This document shows, piece after piece, positions 8,883-16,953 of a stretch of 64,000 nucleotides of DNA. The notes below the pieces were generated by a model. That model ran no database searches and was not told where the DNA came from. It saw only the letters and a list, made by a program, of their open reading frames with translations. The stretch covers positions 62,001 through 126,000 of the forward strand of contig UQST01000001.1 in assembly GCA_900543815.1 (NCBI GenBank), read 5' to 3'. How positions within the stretch are numbered: position 1 is the first letter of the stretch; each line of letters begins with the position of its first letter. Both the position numbers and the translations under genes were made by a program. Source of the DNA: an uncultured Prevotellaceae bacterium (lineage in GTDB: Bacteria; Bacteroidota; Bacteroidia; Bacteroidales; Bacteroidaceae).

Positions 8883-10649
8883 ATGAAAACCAAATATCTC
8901 CTGTGGGCATTGCCCTTCATGGCATCCTCTCTGTGCGCCCAGCGTGCGGTGGAGATTGCCGAGGGCTATTACACGATGTCTCCATTTGAGAAGAGTAGCC
9001 AGAGCTATGTGTATAGTTATGATACCGATGCTCTGCGTGCACCCTATGGCAACGCTGCCGACTATGACCACCCCTGCGGTCGCAACGGTGAGGTGGCCTA
9101 CCTCTACTGTGTGCCCACCACCAGTGTGGCTCTCGCCAACAGTGCTTACTATTTCAAGCCATTGGCCAGTGGTGGCTATTCGGTGCAGAGTCTGTCGGGC
9201 CAGGCATATTCCTATCTGGGTATGGCAGGCTATGACCGGCATCTGATTATCCACACTCCTATGCCCCCCCGCCCCTTCTATACCCGCATGAGCGGTGATG
9301 ATGGAGGTGCCGGATGGCCTGCTGACGAACGTGTGGTACAGCCGTTCCGCGATGCAGCTCTGTGTGATTCCATGATAGCGGCAGCCCACAGCCTGTCGTC
9401 TATGATAGTGCTCACACGGGTGGATTCATCGCGCATCACCCCTGCCATGAGCCTGCGTCGAGCTTTGAGTGATGCCCGTGGGGCAATGGCAGTCTATAGG
9501 GTGGGCGACAATCCGGGCGAGGTATCCCCGCTGGTGGCACATGCATTGCAGCAGGCGGTGGATGAGGCTCTGGTGATGGTGGAAGACAAGAACACCACCC
9601 AGCCTCAGGCCGATGCGATGACAGCCACACTGCAGGAGGCCACTGCATCCTATCTGCAGTCGGCTCCATCGGTGCAGACTCCACTGAGTGACGGCTACTA
9701 TTTCGTGGTCAATGCCTACCGCGCTTTCATGGCCAGGCAGAACAAGGAGAAAGGCCTCACAGCCAGCCCTGCCGACGATGGGCGCACGCTCACTTGGGGC
9801 GACATCAATGTCAACAGCGGTTCGGTGGCCTTCCATCTCACCGCTGTCAATGGCAATCTCTGTCAGATGAAGAGCTATGACCAGAGTCTGGATATGGGCG
9901 AAGTGAAGGTGCAGTATGACTCCGAGGGTACTTGGACACTGGCCCGCTCATCGGCTCCAGAGGCTCTGATGACCGCAGCCAACCACTCAACAGGCACCAA
10001 CGGACTCTATGCCAAGAACACCACGGGCAGCATCACCTTCGACCCTCAGGGGCATCTCTATTCTGGCTATACGGCATCGTGGTACTTGCGAAGAGCCTAT
10101 CACCAGCTCACGGTTCCTTCTTCGGGATGGGCTGTGCTGGGCTGCTCCTTCCCCGTAGAACTGCCCGAGGGGGTGGAGGCTTATTCTGTGGTGAGCCGCG
10201 AGGGCAATCTCTACTTGCGTCCTTATGCAGCGGCTGTGATACCCGCTTGTACTGCGGTGGTGCTGCGAGCCGCACGTGGCACCTACACCTTCCCCAGTGT
10301 GGCACAAGATGCACCTGCCATCCCCGACAATGTATTGGTGCCGGTATGTGAAGCCCGCAAGGGAATCCAGTCCGGCAGTATGCGCACCTTGAAGGTGAAG
10401 AATGGCGTGGCAGGTTTTGCGCGCGTTTCTTCCACCTCGGCCAATGCAGGTTCGGCCTACGTACCTTGCGTGGAGGGTGAACCGGACTTCCTGCCTCTGT
10501 CCGACCTGGAAGATGCCATACAGTCGCTTCCCGCTGCACAGCAGAGCACAGGCGATGCCTATGACCTGCAGGGCCGAAAGGCTCCCGCCGACCATCAGAG
10601 GGCGGGTGATATATACATTATAAATAATAAGAAGATTCTGAAAAGATGA
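8883..10649 (+). CDS. Secreted protein of unknown function with T9SS-like tail
   Basis: The ATG at 8883 is chosen because it opens directly into a signal peptide (MKTKYLLWALPFMASSLCAQ); an in-frame ATG at 8838 only adds a polar leader. The product is about 588 residues and matches no family I recognise. It contains an early Tyr-rich region (EGYYTMSPFEKSSQSYVYSY), a helical middle (AHALQQAVDEALVMVEDKN, then a second helix), a DGYYFVVNAYRAFMARQN segment and a beta-rich C-terminal half. The end (AYDLQGRK..GDIYIINNKKILKR) resembles the short T9SS tail also seen on the 1859-residue protein. Its stop overlaps the start of the next gene (ATGA), so the two are translationally coupled. A surface role linked to the flanking phosphoesterases is inferred from context. 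Confidence 0.75.
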   Translation: MKTKYLLWALPFMASSLCAQRAVEIAEGYYTMSPFEKSSQSYVYSYDTDALRAPYGNAADYDHPCGRNGEVAYLYCVPTTSVALANSAYYFKPLASGGYSVQSLSGQAYSYLGMAGYDRHLIIHTPMPPRPFYTRMSGDDGGAGWPADERVVQPFRDAALCDSMIAAAHSLSSMIVLTRVDSSRITPAMSLRRALSDARGAMAVYRVGDNPGEVSPLVAHALQQAVDEALVMVEDKNTTQPQADAMTATLQEATASYLQSAPSVQTPLSDGYYFVVNAYRAFMARQNKEKGLTASPADDGRTLTWGDINVNSGSVAFHLTAVNGNLCQMKSYDQSLDMGEVKVQYDSEGTWTLARSSAPEALMTAANHSTGTNGLYAKNTTGSITFDPQGHLYSGYTASWYLRRAYHQLTVPSSGWAVLGCSFPVELPEGVEAYSVVSREGNLYLRPYAAAVIPACTAVVLRAARGTYTFPSVAQDAPAIPDNVLVPVCEARKGIQSGSMRTLKVKNGVAGFARVSSTSANAGSAYVPCVEGEPDFLPLSDLEDAIQSLPAAQQSTGDAYDLQGRKAPADHQRAGDIYIINNKKILKR

Positions 10650-11872
10650 TGAGAACACTATCCATAGCCACTATGGTGGCACTCGCACTCTCCCTGACGG
10701 GCAGTACAACCTATGCGCAGGACTGGCTCAAGGCTGGTCCCTATCTGCAGGAACTCTCCTCCGACGGAGTGACCGTAGTCTTTGAAAACAGCATCCCTTC
10801 CTTTTCGTGGGTGGAGGTAAGGCTCAAGGGCGGTGCTCCTACGGGCATTCCGTACTACGAGGACCGTGACGGACAGCACCAGATATACAGCGAGGTGCAG
10901 GCTCCCAAGGTGGCTGCACCGGTGCAGAACTTCGCTGTGCGGGTGGATGGACTGCGGTCGGATGTGGAGTACGAATACCGCGTGTGCACCCAGCAGGTGA
11001 TTTCATTTAAGTCATACAGCTGTGTGCGCGGTGAAACCCAGACCGGCGACTGGCACACTTTCCGCACCTCCAGTCCCGATGCCACCGAGCATCACCTGGT
11101 GGTGGTGAGCGACATGCACCGCCGTCCCGAGGTGCTGGAGCAGACGCTCAAGGCACTTGACTACCAGAGTGCAGACCGCATCATCTATGCGGGCGATATG
11201 ATGAACAACATGCAGCTGACGGCCAACACGGTCATGCCTGTTGAGGAGCCTTACGCATCCTTCCTCAATAAGAGCGTGGAGCTGTTTGCCAGCGAGAATC
11301 CTTTCTACATGCTGCGCGGTGAGGGCGAAACGCGTGGCGACATCTCACGACACTTCCGCGACTACTTCCCCACCCAGTCGGGCCGGCTGTACAATGCCTA
11401 TCGCTGGGGCGATCTGATGGTGGTGATGCTCGATGGAGGCGAGTCGAAGGCTGACGGCAGCCCTACGGCACGTGTCACCAATCTGGGCATGTTTGACCAG
11501 TACAGAGAGCAGGAGGCGCGCTGGCTGGAGGCTTTGATAAAGACCGAAGAGTACCAGACGGCCAAGTACCGCATCGTCTTCAGCCACTTCCCAGTGACCA
11601 ACGAGACCCTTGATGATGCCGAAGCCGGTGCAGCACATTTCGCTCAGGTGATGCTCCCGGTGCTCAACCGCGGCAATGTGGATTTGCTTGTGGCTGGCCA
11701 TCGCCATCCTGAGAGCCATACCATGATAGCCAAGGGCAGCCGGGGCAATGAATTCCCCGTGCTGGTGCAGGGCTACAACTTTGGTGCCCGAGTGGATATC
11801 GTGGATGGAAACATCTCGGTGAAGACGGCAGGCGAGGGTGTCAAGACGAAAGTGAAGAAGTTGAAGCGCTGA
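10646..11872 (+). CDS. Secreted metallophosphoesterase paralogue B with altered GNHD motif
   Basis: The 408-residue product has a signal peptide (MRTLSIATMVALALSLTGSTTYAQ, second of two adjacent ATGs) and aligns along its length with the protein at 7410-8684, sharing WLKAGPYLQELSSDGVTVVFE, SDMHRRPEVL, YAGDMMNN, RHFRDYFPTQ and GHRHPES. The metal motif GNHD of paralogue A is here GEGE (residues 225-228) inside an otherwise conserved context (LRGEGETRGDISRHF). The Asn and His that normally contact metal and phosphate are thus gone, while the other ligand motifs remain. It may be catalytically impaired, a binding protein, or altered in specificity. The start overlaps the stop of the preceding gene by 4 bp. 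Convergent intergenic repeats follow it. Confidence 0.85.
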   Translation: MMRTLSIATMVALALSLTGSTTYAQDWLKAGPYLQELSSDGVTVVFENSIPSFSWVEVRLKGGAPTGIPYYEDRDGQHQIYSEVQAPKVAAPVQNFAVRVDGLRSDVEYEYRVCTQQVISFKSYSCVRGETQTGDWHTFRTSSPDATEHHLVVVSDMHRRPEVLEQTLKALDYQSADRIIYAGDMMNNMQLTANTVMPVEEPYASFLNKSVELFASENPFYMLRGEGETRGDISRHFRDYFPTQSGRLYNAYRWGDLMVVMLDGGESKADGSPTARVTNLGMFDQYREQEARWLEALIKTEEYQTAKYRIVFSHFPVTNETLDDAEAGAAHFAQVMLPVLNRGNVDLLVAGHRHPESHTMIAKGSRGNEFPVLVQGYNFGARVDIVDGNISVKTAGEGVKTKVKKLKR

Positions 11873-11901
11873 CCTCGTAGCAGACTGCTTCCGAAAGCGC
11901 A

Positions 11902-11987
11902 GTGCGGTGCATGCGCCAATGCAGCGCGCTCCGATGGCCGATGCACTGCATTGCGTTGGCCATCGCAGCGCGCTGCGTTTTTCTGCC
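11902..11987 (+). repeat. 22-bp tandem array, GC-rich family B, copy 1
   Basis: Three consecutive 22-bp units start at 11902, 11924 and 11946, followed by a partial unit at 11968. Shared elements are a GCGCGCT or GTGCGGTGC start, a central (C/G)(G/A)TTGGCC-like core and an (A/T)(C/T)GCA end. The same array, inverted, occurs at 38131-38218. It begins 30 bp after a stop codon. Confidence 0.75.
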
Positions 11988-12138
11988 CGCATTGTTGCCC
12001 TGTTCCTTCCTTTCCTATTCGGCAGGGGCAGGGGAGTGCTTCTTCGTGTCTTTCGGTACTCTCACGGAAAGCCGGGAGGCGGCTGGACTGCAGTCTCAAG
12101 TGAACTGGGGGCATCAAGGCAGAAAAGTGCCCCGAAAA

Positions 12139-12211
12139 AGTATCCAATGATACTTTGCAATGTATCCAAGGATAAATCGCCAAGTATCCAGTATTACTTT
12201 GCCAAGTAACC
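12139..12211 (+). repeat. 22-bp tandem array, GTATCC family A, copy 1
   Basis: Three 22-bp units start at 12139, 12161 and 12183, with a partial fourth at 12205. Each begins (A/T)GTATCCA and ends in (C/G)C(A/C)A. The first unit contains the near-palindrome AGTATCCAATGATACTT. Including flanks, about 95 bp recur inverted around 29933-30005 with only a few differences. Confidence 0.85.
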
Positions 12212-12400
12212 TTGCTTCATCTTTTCTTGCATCCAGCCCCTGTCTTTTCCAGAGCCCGTCAGACCAGTTTTCTCTTTACAGACTGAAACGGTAGTCAGTA
12301 TGGTGAAAAGCCGTACTGAATCTGTAGTCACTTGTGTGGCCATCGTGCTGCTTGCGTTGACGCTCCCGTCTGTGATGGGCGGTGCTGGTGGGCGGATGAA

Positions 12401-12865
12401 CTAATCCTCGCCGTCGGGGATGAGCCTGAAGATAAGTTCGGGCTCGAAGCCATGCGAGTAGGCATGGCGCAGGAGTTTCTGCCGCAGCGTGTAGGAGTCG
12501 GCCTCGTGCAGCGACTTGGCCTTGCGCGCTATGACATCGGCCAGCACTTGTTCGTACTCCTGCTGGTCTATCGAGTTGAGCCCTTGCTCTATGTCGTCCC
12601 CGTCCAGCCCCAACATGCGCAGCGCCTGCCGTATCTTGATGCGCCCCCAATGGTTGTAGCGCATCTTGTCGGCGCAGTAGGCGCGGCAGAAGCGGCTGTC
12701 ATCGATGAACTTCTCGGCCTGCAGACGCTGGATGATGTGCTCGCTCTGTGCGGTGTCCATACTCCATGCGGCCAGTTTGGTGAGTATCTGTCCTGTACAT
12801 TTCTCCGAACTGCTGCACAGTGCGGCAGCCTTTGCCAGAGCCTGTTCTTCGGTGAGTTCCTTCAT
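12401..12865 (-). CDS. recX: Regulatory protein RecX
   Basis: The start at 12865 gives 154 residues (MKELTEEQALAKAAALCSSS), the usual RecX size; longer in-frame versions only read through prmC. Family features are the helical repeats with RLQAEKFIDDSRFCRAYCADKMRYNHWGRIKI and ALRMLGLDGDDIEQGL. RecX proteins bind RecA and limit its filament activity in the cytoplasm. Its start overlaps the prmC stop by 4 bp (ATGA), so it is co-translated with prmC. Assignment rests on motif recognition. Confidence 0.88.
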   Translation of the reverse strand: MKELTEEQALAKAAALCSSSEKCTGQILTKLAAWSMDTAQSEHIIQRLQAEKFIDDSRFCRAYCADKMRYNHWGRIKIRQALRMLGLDGDDIEQGLNSIDQQEYEQVLADVIARKAKSLHEADSYTLRQKLLRHAYSHGFEPELIFRLIPDGED

Positions 12866-13677
12866 GGTCGTGTGGCTTTGACGAAACGGTAATTGTCGTA
12901 GAAGTCCTTTCGGGCCTCTATGCCGGTGAACCCGAAGCCTTCGAGCAGCTGGCACGTTTCCCTGTGGAACTCCCTGTTGATTTCGAACCACAGTTTGCCT
13001 TGACTGCCCAGATGCTCCCAGGCATACTGCCCGATGGCGCGGTAGAAGAGCAAGGGATCGCTGTCGGGGACGAACAGAGCCGTGTGCGGTTCGTGCTCCA
13101 GCACAGTGGCCTCCATATCTCCCGCCTCCATGTGGCGTATATAGGGCGGGTTGCTCACGATGATATCCCACTGCCGCTCGCGCCTGGCGGGGTGCAGGAT
13201 ATCCTCTTGCACCAGTTCCACATCGGCCTGGAGCATGCTGGCATTGCCCCCGGCTATCCGCAGCGCATCGGCTGAGATGTCCATGGCAGTCACCTGCAGC
13301 CCTTCCAGCGCCAGGCTGACGGCTATGCAGCCCGAGCCTGTGCCTATGTCCAGTGCGCTCTGTCCGGGCAGTGCCTCCTGCAGGATGAGGCTTACCAGTT
13401 CGGCTGTCTCGGGTCGCGGAATGAGCACCCCCGGCTCCACATGGAAGGTGCGTCCGAGGAATTCACACGCTCCCAGCACATACTGCACGGGTTCGCCCAT
13501 GACGATGCGCTCGGTAATATTGTCGAGTATGCCGAGGTCGTGTGCCGATAATTTCCTATCTTTGCCCAGCAGAACCTGCGTGGTGGTGAGGCCGAAGCGC
13601 TGCTCCATGATGAGCATATAGATGGCCCTGCCCTCGCGGGAGCCGTAGCGGGCGGTGAGTCGTTGTAGATGGTTCAT
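12862..13677 (-). CDS. prmC: Release factor glutamine N5-methyltransferase PrmC (HemK)
   Basis: The chosen start (MNHLQRLTARYG) gives 271 residues, typical for PrmC; the longer frame runs antisense into ribD. An N-terminal helical domain (about 1-75, with MGEPVQYVLGACEFLGR) precedes a Rossmann methyltransferase with ALDIGTGSGCIAVSLAL and the catalytic NPPY motif near residue 176. PrmC methylates the GGQ glutamine of peptide chain release factors. A TACATTTG box lies only 4 bp before the start codon, so the transcript may be leaderless. recX follows with a 4-bp overlap, and ribD diverges from it. Confidence 0.93.
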   Translation of the reverse strand: MNHLQRLTARYGSREGRAIYMLIMEQRFGLTTTQVLLGKDRKLSAHDLGILDNITERIVMGEPVQYVLGACEFLGRTFHVEPGVLIPRPETAELVSLILQEALPGQSALDIGTGSGCIAVSLALEGLQVTAMDISADALRIAGGNASMLQADVELVQEDILHPARRERQWDIIVSNPPYIRHMEAGDMEATVLEHEPHTALFVPDSDPLLFYRAIGQYAWEHLGSQGKLWFEINREFHRETCQLLEGFGFTGIEARKDFYDNYRFVKATRP

Positions 13678-13681
13678 GCGG

Positions 13682-13689
13682 CAAATGTA
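13682..13689 (-). promoter_or_regulatory. -7 element almost abutting the prmC start codon
   Basis: TACATTTG fits TAnnTTTG and is separated from the ATG by only CCGC. Transcription would begin about at the A of the start codon. Confidence 0.5.
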
Positions 13690-13704
13690 ATAAAAAAGCG
13701 TGAG

Positions 13705-14706
13705 ATGACACTTCAGGAACAGGATATAATGTACATGCGGCGGTGCATTCAGTTGGCTCGCTGCGGCAGTGAAGGTGCAGCCCCCAACCCCATGGTGGGC
13801 GCTGTGGTGGTGTGTGAGGGACGTATCATAGGCGAAGGCTACCACAGGCGTTGTGGCGGACCGCATGCTGAGGTGAACGCCATCAGCAGTGTGCGCGAGC
13901 CGGACAAACTGCCCCACAGCACCATCTACGTCAGTCTGGAACCCTGTGCACACTATGGAAAGACTCCACCCTGTGCCGACCTCATCATCGAGAAGCGCAT
14001 CCCCCGTGTGGTGGTAGGCTGTATGGACCCCTTTGCCAAGGTGAATGGGCTGGGTGTGAAGAAGCTACGTGATGCAGGGGTGGAAGTCTGCGTGGGCGTG
14101 CTCGAGCAGGAGTGCATTCATCTCAACCGCCGCTTTATGACCTTTCATCGCCATCACCGCCCCTGGATAACGCTCAAGTGGGCGCAGAGTGCCGATGGGT
14201 ATATCGACAGGAAGCGCACGCCGCAGGAACCGGCAGCCTGCTTCTCCACCCCCTATACACAGGTGCTGGTGCACAGGTTGAGGGCACAGAATATGGCCAT
14301 CATGGTGGGTACCGACACGGTGCTGTGCGATAACCCCACCCTGACAAACCGCCTCTGGCCGGGCGGCAACCCGCTGCGAGTGACCATCGACCGCCATGGA
14401 CGCATCCCCGCAGATGTGCATCTGCTGGATGGAAGCGTGCCAACACAAGTGTATCACAATGAGACGCTTGTCGAGATAGTGGCTGATCTGCATCAGCGCG
14501 GAGTGCAGTCGCTCCTGGTGGAGGGCGGCAGCCGTCTGCTGCAAAGCTTCATCGACGAGGGACTCTGGGACGAAGCACGTGTGGAGGAGGCTCCTTGCCT
14601 GCTTGCAGAGGGAGTAAAGGCACCTGTACTGAGCGGAATGAGGCTGATGGAGCGGCAGCAAGTAGATGGCCGCTGGATATCGTCCTATGAGCGGGCAGGG
14701 CAGTAA
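13705..14706 (+). CDS. ribD: Bifunctional riboflavin biosynthesis protein RibD
   Basis: From the ATG at 13705 (MTLQEQDIMYMRRC) the product is 333 residues. The N-terminal deaminase has the zinc motif HAEVNAI (about residue 53) and PCAHYGKTPPCAD. The C-terminal reductase has ITLKWAQSADGYID, GTDTVLCDNPTLTNR and LLVEGGSRLLQSFI. It carries out the deamination and NADPH-dependent side-chain reduction steps of riboflavin synthesis. An upstream in-frame ATG at 13669 overlaps the prmC start and is less likely. No other rib gene or FMN riboswitch is seen nearby. Confidence 0.95.
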   Translation: MTLQEQDIMYMRRCIQLARCGSEGAAPNPMVGAVVVCEGRIIGEGYHRRCGGPHAEVNAISSVREPDKLPHSTIYVSLEPCAHYGKTPPCADLIIEKRIPRVVVGCMDPFAKVNGLGVKKLRDAGVEVCVGVLEQECIHLNRRFMTFHRHHRPWITLKWAQSADGYIDRKRTPQEPAACFSTPYTQVLVHRLRAQNMAIMVGTDTVLCDNPTLTNRLWPGGNPLRVTIDRHGRIPADVHLLDGSVPTQVYHNETLVEIVADLHQRGVQSLLVEGGSRLLQSFIDEGLWDEARVEEAPCLLAEGVKAPVLSGMRLMERQQVDGRWISSYERAGQ

Positions 14707-14720
14707 AAAGGGCCAAATAG

Positions 14721-14742
14721 GTGCTCCCTGTCAAGCACTTTT
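14721..14742 (+). terminator. Weak hairpin after ribD
   Basis: A 5-bp stem (GTGCT / AGCAC) with an 8-base loop is followed by four T residues, 15 bp after the ribD stop. The stem is short, so this is tentative. Confidence 0.4.
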
Positions 14743-14796
14743 CCTAATTTTACTTAATTAGAGAGGAGAATGTGTCCCTAAGTCAAATATTAAGCG

Positions 14797-14804
14797 TATT
14801 TTTG
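14797..14804 (+). promoter_or_regulatory. -7 element for the envelope gene run
   Basis: TATTTTTG fits TAnnTTTG and lies 57 bp before the ATG at 14862 in an AT-rich gap. A possible TGTG -33 box is at 14771-14774, slightly far. Confidence 0.5.
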
Positions 14805-14861
14805 TACACTCAATAAAATAAAGTACAAATGCGCGCCTTGAGTGCGCACGGATTTTGCATA

Positions 14862-16241
14862 ATGAACAAGAAGACCATACTACTGCTGGCTATGCTATGC
14901 GGGTTGCTTGCATCGTGCTTCAAGGATGATGAGGTGACCCTGAATAATTATTGTTACATCAAGAACGTATCCCTGGGCAACATCAAGCGCTGGAAGTGGA
15001 CTACCGACAGCCTGGGCAAGCCCGTGAGATACCAGACTACCTATACGGGCAGCTCGTTCCAGATGACCATCGACCAGCGTACGGAGACCATCGAAAACCG
15101 CGATTCGCTGCTCTTTAATACCGACCTGAGTGCACTGCTGGTGACCATCGGCTTCGATGGAGCCACTGTGGTGTATCGTGCGGCCGATGATTCCACAGCC
15201 GAGTGGCAGGCCTACAACAGCAAGGACAGTATGGACCTGCGCAAGCCGGTGCACCTCATGGTGGTAGCCAATGACGGGTCGAGCACACGTCGCTATACGA
15301 TGAAGGTGAATGTGCACCAGCAGGAGGGCGATTCGCTCTACTGGAACCGCACCGACAGCGCGGTGGTGGCACTCGAGAATATGAGCGATCATCGTGCTGT
15401 GGTACAGGCTGGCAAGCTGTGCGTGCTGGGGCATGTGGGCGAGAATGTGTGCGTGGCATTGCGCAGCACAACCGTCAAGGAGGGCCAGTGGGAGCAGAAG
15501 GTGACCGACCTTCCTCAGACTGCCCTGGTGGAGACAGTCTGCCAGATGGGTGGAAACATCTATGTGGGAACCGCAGATGGCGACCTCTACCGTTCGGCTG
15601 ATGCACAGAGCTGGAGCCGCGTGGGCTCTATGGGACAGAATGTGCGGCTGGCTGGTGCCGGCAAGTCATTCCTCTATGCACTGGCAGGACAGAACTTGAT
15701 GCGCTCCGGCGACGGACTGATATGGGAGCAGGAGACCATCGACGAGGATGCTTCTTACCTGCCCGACACCTGCGTGAACCTGATAGCCTTTGACGAGGAG
15801 GATGGCGACAGCCGTGTGGTGATGGTGGGCTACCGCTCGCAGGAGAACGATACAACGGCCATGGTATGGAACAAAACCTGGTCGGCGAGGGAGAAGGAAG
15901 ACCGCGTGGAGTGGATTTTCTTCAATCACACAGTGGAGAACAAGTGGTTGTGCCCGCGCCTGAAGAGCCTCAATGTGATGCCCTACGACGGCAAGTGCCT
16001 TGCCTTCGGCGGCGCATCTGACTACGAGGGAGGCAAGTACAAGGCATTAGGCGCCATGTTCTTCAGCCGCGACTGCGGCATCACCTGGAAGCCTGATTAC
16101 GAACTTCATCTTCCCAAGGCACTGCTTGGAGTCAGCGGACCCATCGCCAGTGCAGTGGATAGCGATAAGTACATCTGGATAATAGCCAATCGCGAGGTAT
16201 GGCGTGGACGTCTCAACAGACTCGGCTTCTTGCGGCAGTAA
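14862..16241 (+). CDS. DUF6242-type lipoprotein
   Basis: The ATG at 14862 opens a lipoprotein signal (MNKKTILLLAMLCGLLASC, Cys 19), giving 459 residues. The N-terminal third (about 25-170) carries the VSLGNIKRWKWTTDS..YTGSSFQMTIDQRTETIENRDSLLF pattern I associate with DUF6242 lipoproteins of Bacteroidales. The rest looks like a beta-propeller with blade motifs such as GNIYVGTADGDLYRSADAQSW, KYKALGAMFFSRDCGITWKPD and DKYIWIIANREVWRGRL. Location is predicted as the outer membrane; function is unknown. Its 3' end overlaps the next gene by about 43 bp, suggesting cotranscription with the outer-membrane genes downstream. Confidence 0.75.
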   Translation: MNKKTILLLAMLCGLLASCFKDDEVTLNNYCYIKNVSLGNIKRWKWTTDSLGKPVRYQTTYTGSSFQMTIDQRTETIENRDSLLFNTDLSALLVTIGFDGATVVYRAADDSTAEWQAYNSKDSMDLRKPVHLMVVANDGSSTRRYTMKVNVHQQEGDSLYWNRTDSAVVALENMSDHRAVVQAGKLCVLGHVGENVCVALRSTTVKEGQWEQKVTDLPQTALVETVCQMGGNIYVGTADGDLYRSADAQSWSRVGSMGQNVRLAGAGKSFLYALAGQNLMRSGDGLIWEQETIDEDASYLPDTCVNLIAFDEEDGDSRVVMVGYRSQENDTTAMVWNKTWSAREKEDRVEWIFFNHTVENKWLCPRLKSLNVMPYDGKCLAFGGASDYEGGKYKALGAMFFSRDCGITWKPDYELHLPKALLGVSGPIASAVDSDKYIWIIANREVWRGRLNRLGFLRQ

Positions 16242-16945
16242 TCCTGCTTGGCCTGCTCTCCACACTTGGCCTGCACGCGCAGGACAATGACGAACTGGAG
16301 TACAGGATGGAGCTGGGCGGAGGTGCAGGAGCATGCTTCTATCTGGGAGATGCCAACAAGACTCCGTTTGCCGGCCTCAGTGGGATGGGCGGTGTGATAG
16401 TGCGCCGCATCTTCAACCCCCGCATGTGTATCAAGGGCAACCTGGCCATGGGACACATCAGAGGCAACTCCAATGGCTATTTCATCCCTACCGACCCCGA
16501 CAGCGGAACTCCAGAGGGAGGCATCCCATGCGAGGTGTCGTTCTCGAGAGAAGTGATAGACCTGGGAGCGCAGTTTGAGATGAACTTCTGGGGCTACGGC
16601 ATGAGTGGGGGTTACAAGGGGCATAGCCGCATCACCCCCTATGCGCTGCTGGGAGCAGGCATAACCATCGGAATGGGCGGAGGAGGCAGCACCTGTGGTG
16701 CTCTTAACCTGCCTGTGGGAGTGGGAGTGAAGTATAAGATGAGGCCAAGACTGAACATAGGGCTGGAGTGGACCATGAGGTTCAGCACCAGTGATAACCT
16801 TGACGACCCTGGGGGCAACACGAAACTGTCACATCCCTACGGCGTCAAGAGCGTGGGACTGAAGAACAAGGACTGTTACAGTTTCACCATGGTGTATGTG
16901 ACCTACGACATTTCGCCCAAGTACAGAAAGTGTAACAACGAATAG
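16199..16945 (+). CDS. DUF6089-like outer-membrane beta-barrel protein
   Basis: The 248-residue product has a signal peptide (RLLAAVILLGLLSTLGLHAQ) and a Gly- and aromatic-rich body with alternating strands typical of small porin-like barrels (YRMELGGGAGACFYLGDAN; PYALLGAGITIGMGG; GLEWTMRFSTSDNLDDP). The end VYVTYDISPKYRKCNNE resembles DUF6089 proteins, commonly encoded before uppS-bamA in Bacteroidales. The start overlaps the preceding gene by 43 bp and uppS begins 8 bp after the stop, so an operon is likely. The role is unknown and an envelope function is inferred from context. Confidence 0.75.
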   Translation: MAWTSQQTRLLAAVILLGLLSTLGLHAQDNDELEYRMELGGGAGACFYLGDANKTPFAGLSGMGGVIVRRIFNPRMCIKGNLAMGHIRGNSNGYFIPTDPDSGTPEGGIPCEVSFSREVIDLGAQFEMNFWGYGMSGGYKGHSRITPYALLGAGITIGMGGGGSTCGALNLPVGVGVKYKMRPRLNIGLEWTMRFSTSDNLDDPGGNTKLSHPYGVKSVGLKNKDCYSFTMVYVTYDISPKYRKCNNE

Positions 16946-16953
16946 AACAAAGT

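Larger units (their letters stand above)
11873..12400. other. Gene-free convergent spacer holding two repeat arrays
   Basis: The 528 bp lie between the ends of the phosphoesterase gene (+) and recX (-). They hold two separate 22-bp-period arrays (11902-11987 and 12139-12211) and a weaker direct repeat of an 18-bp word (12282-12299 and 12315-12332, 15 of 18 matches, 33 bp apart). No convincing gene is seen. Confidence 0.8.

Noticed and set aside
12139..12211. Possible CRISPR array
   Set aside because: Units are contiguous with no unique spacers and no cas genes are nearby.
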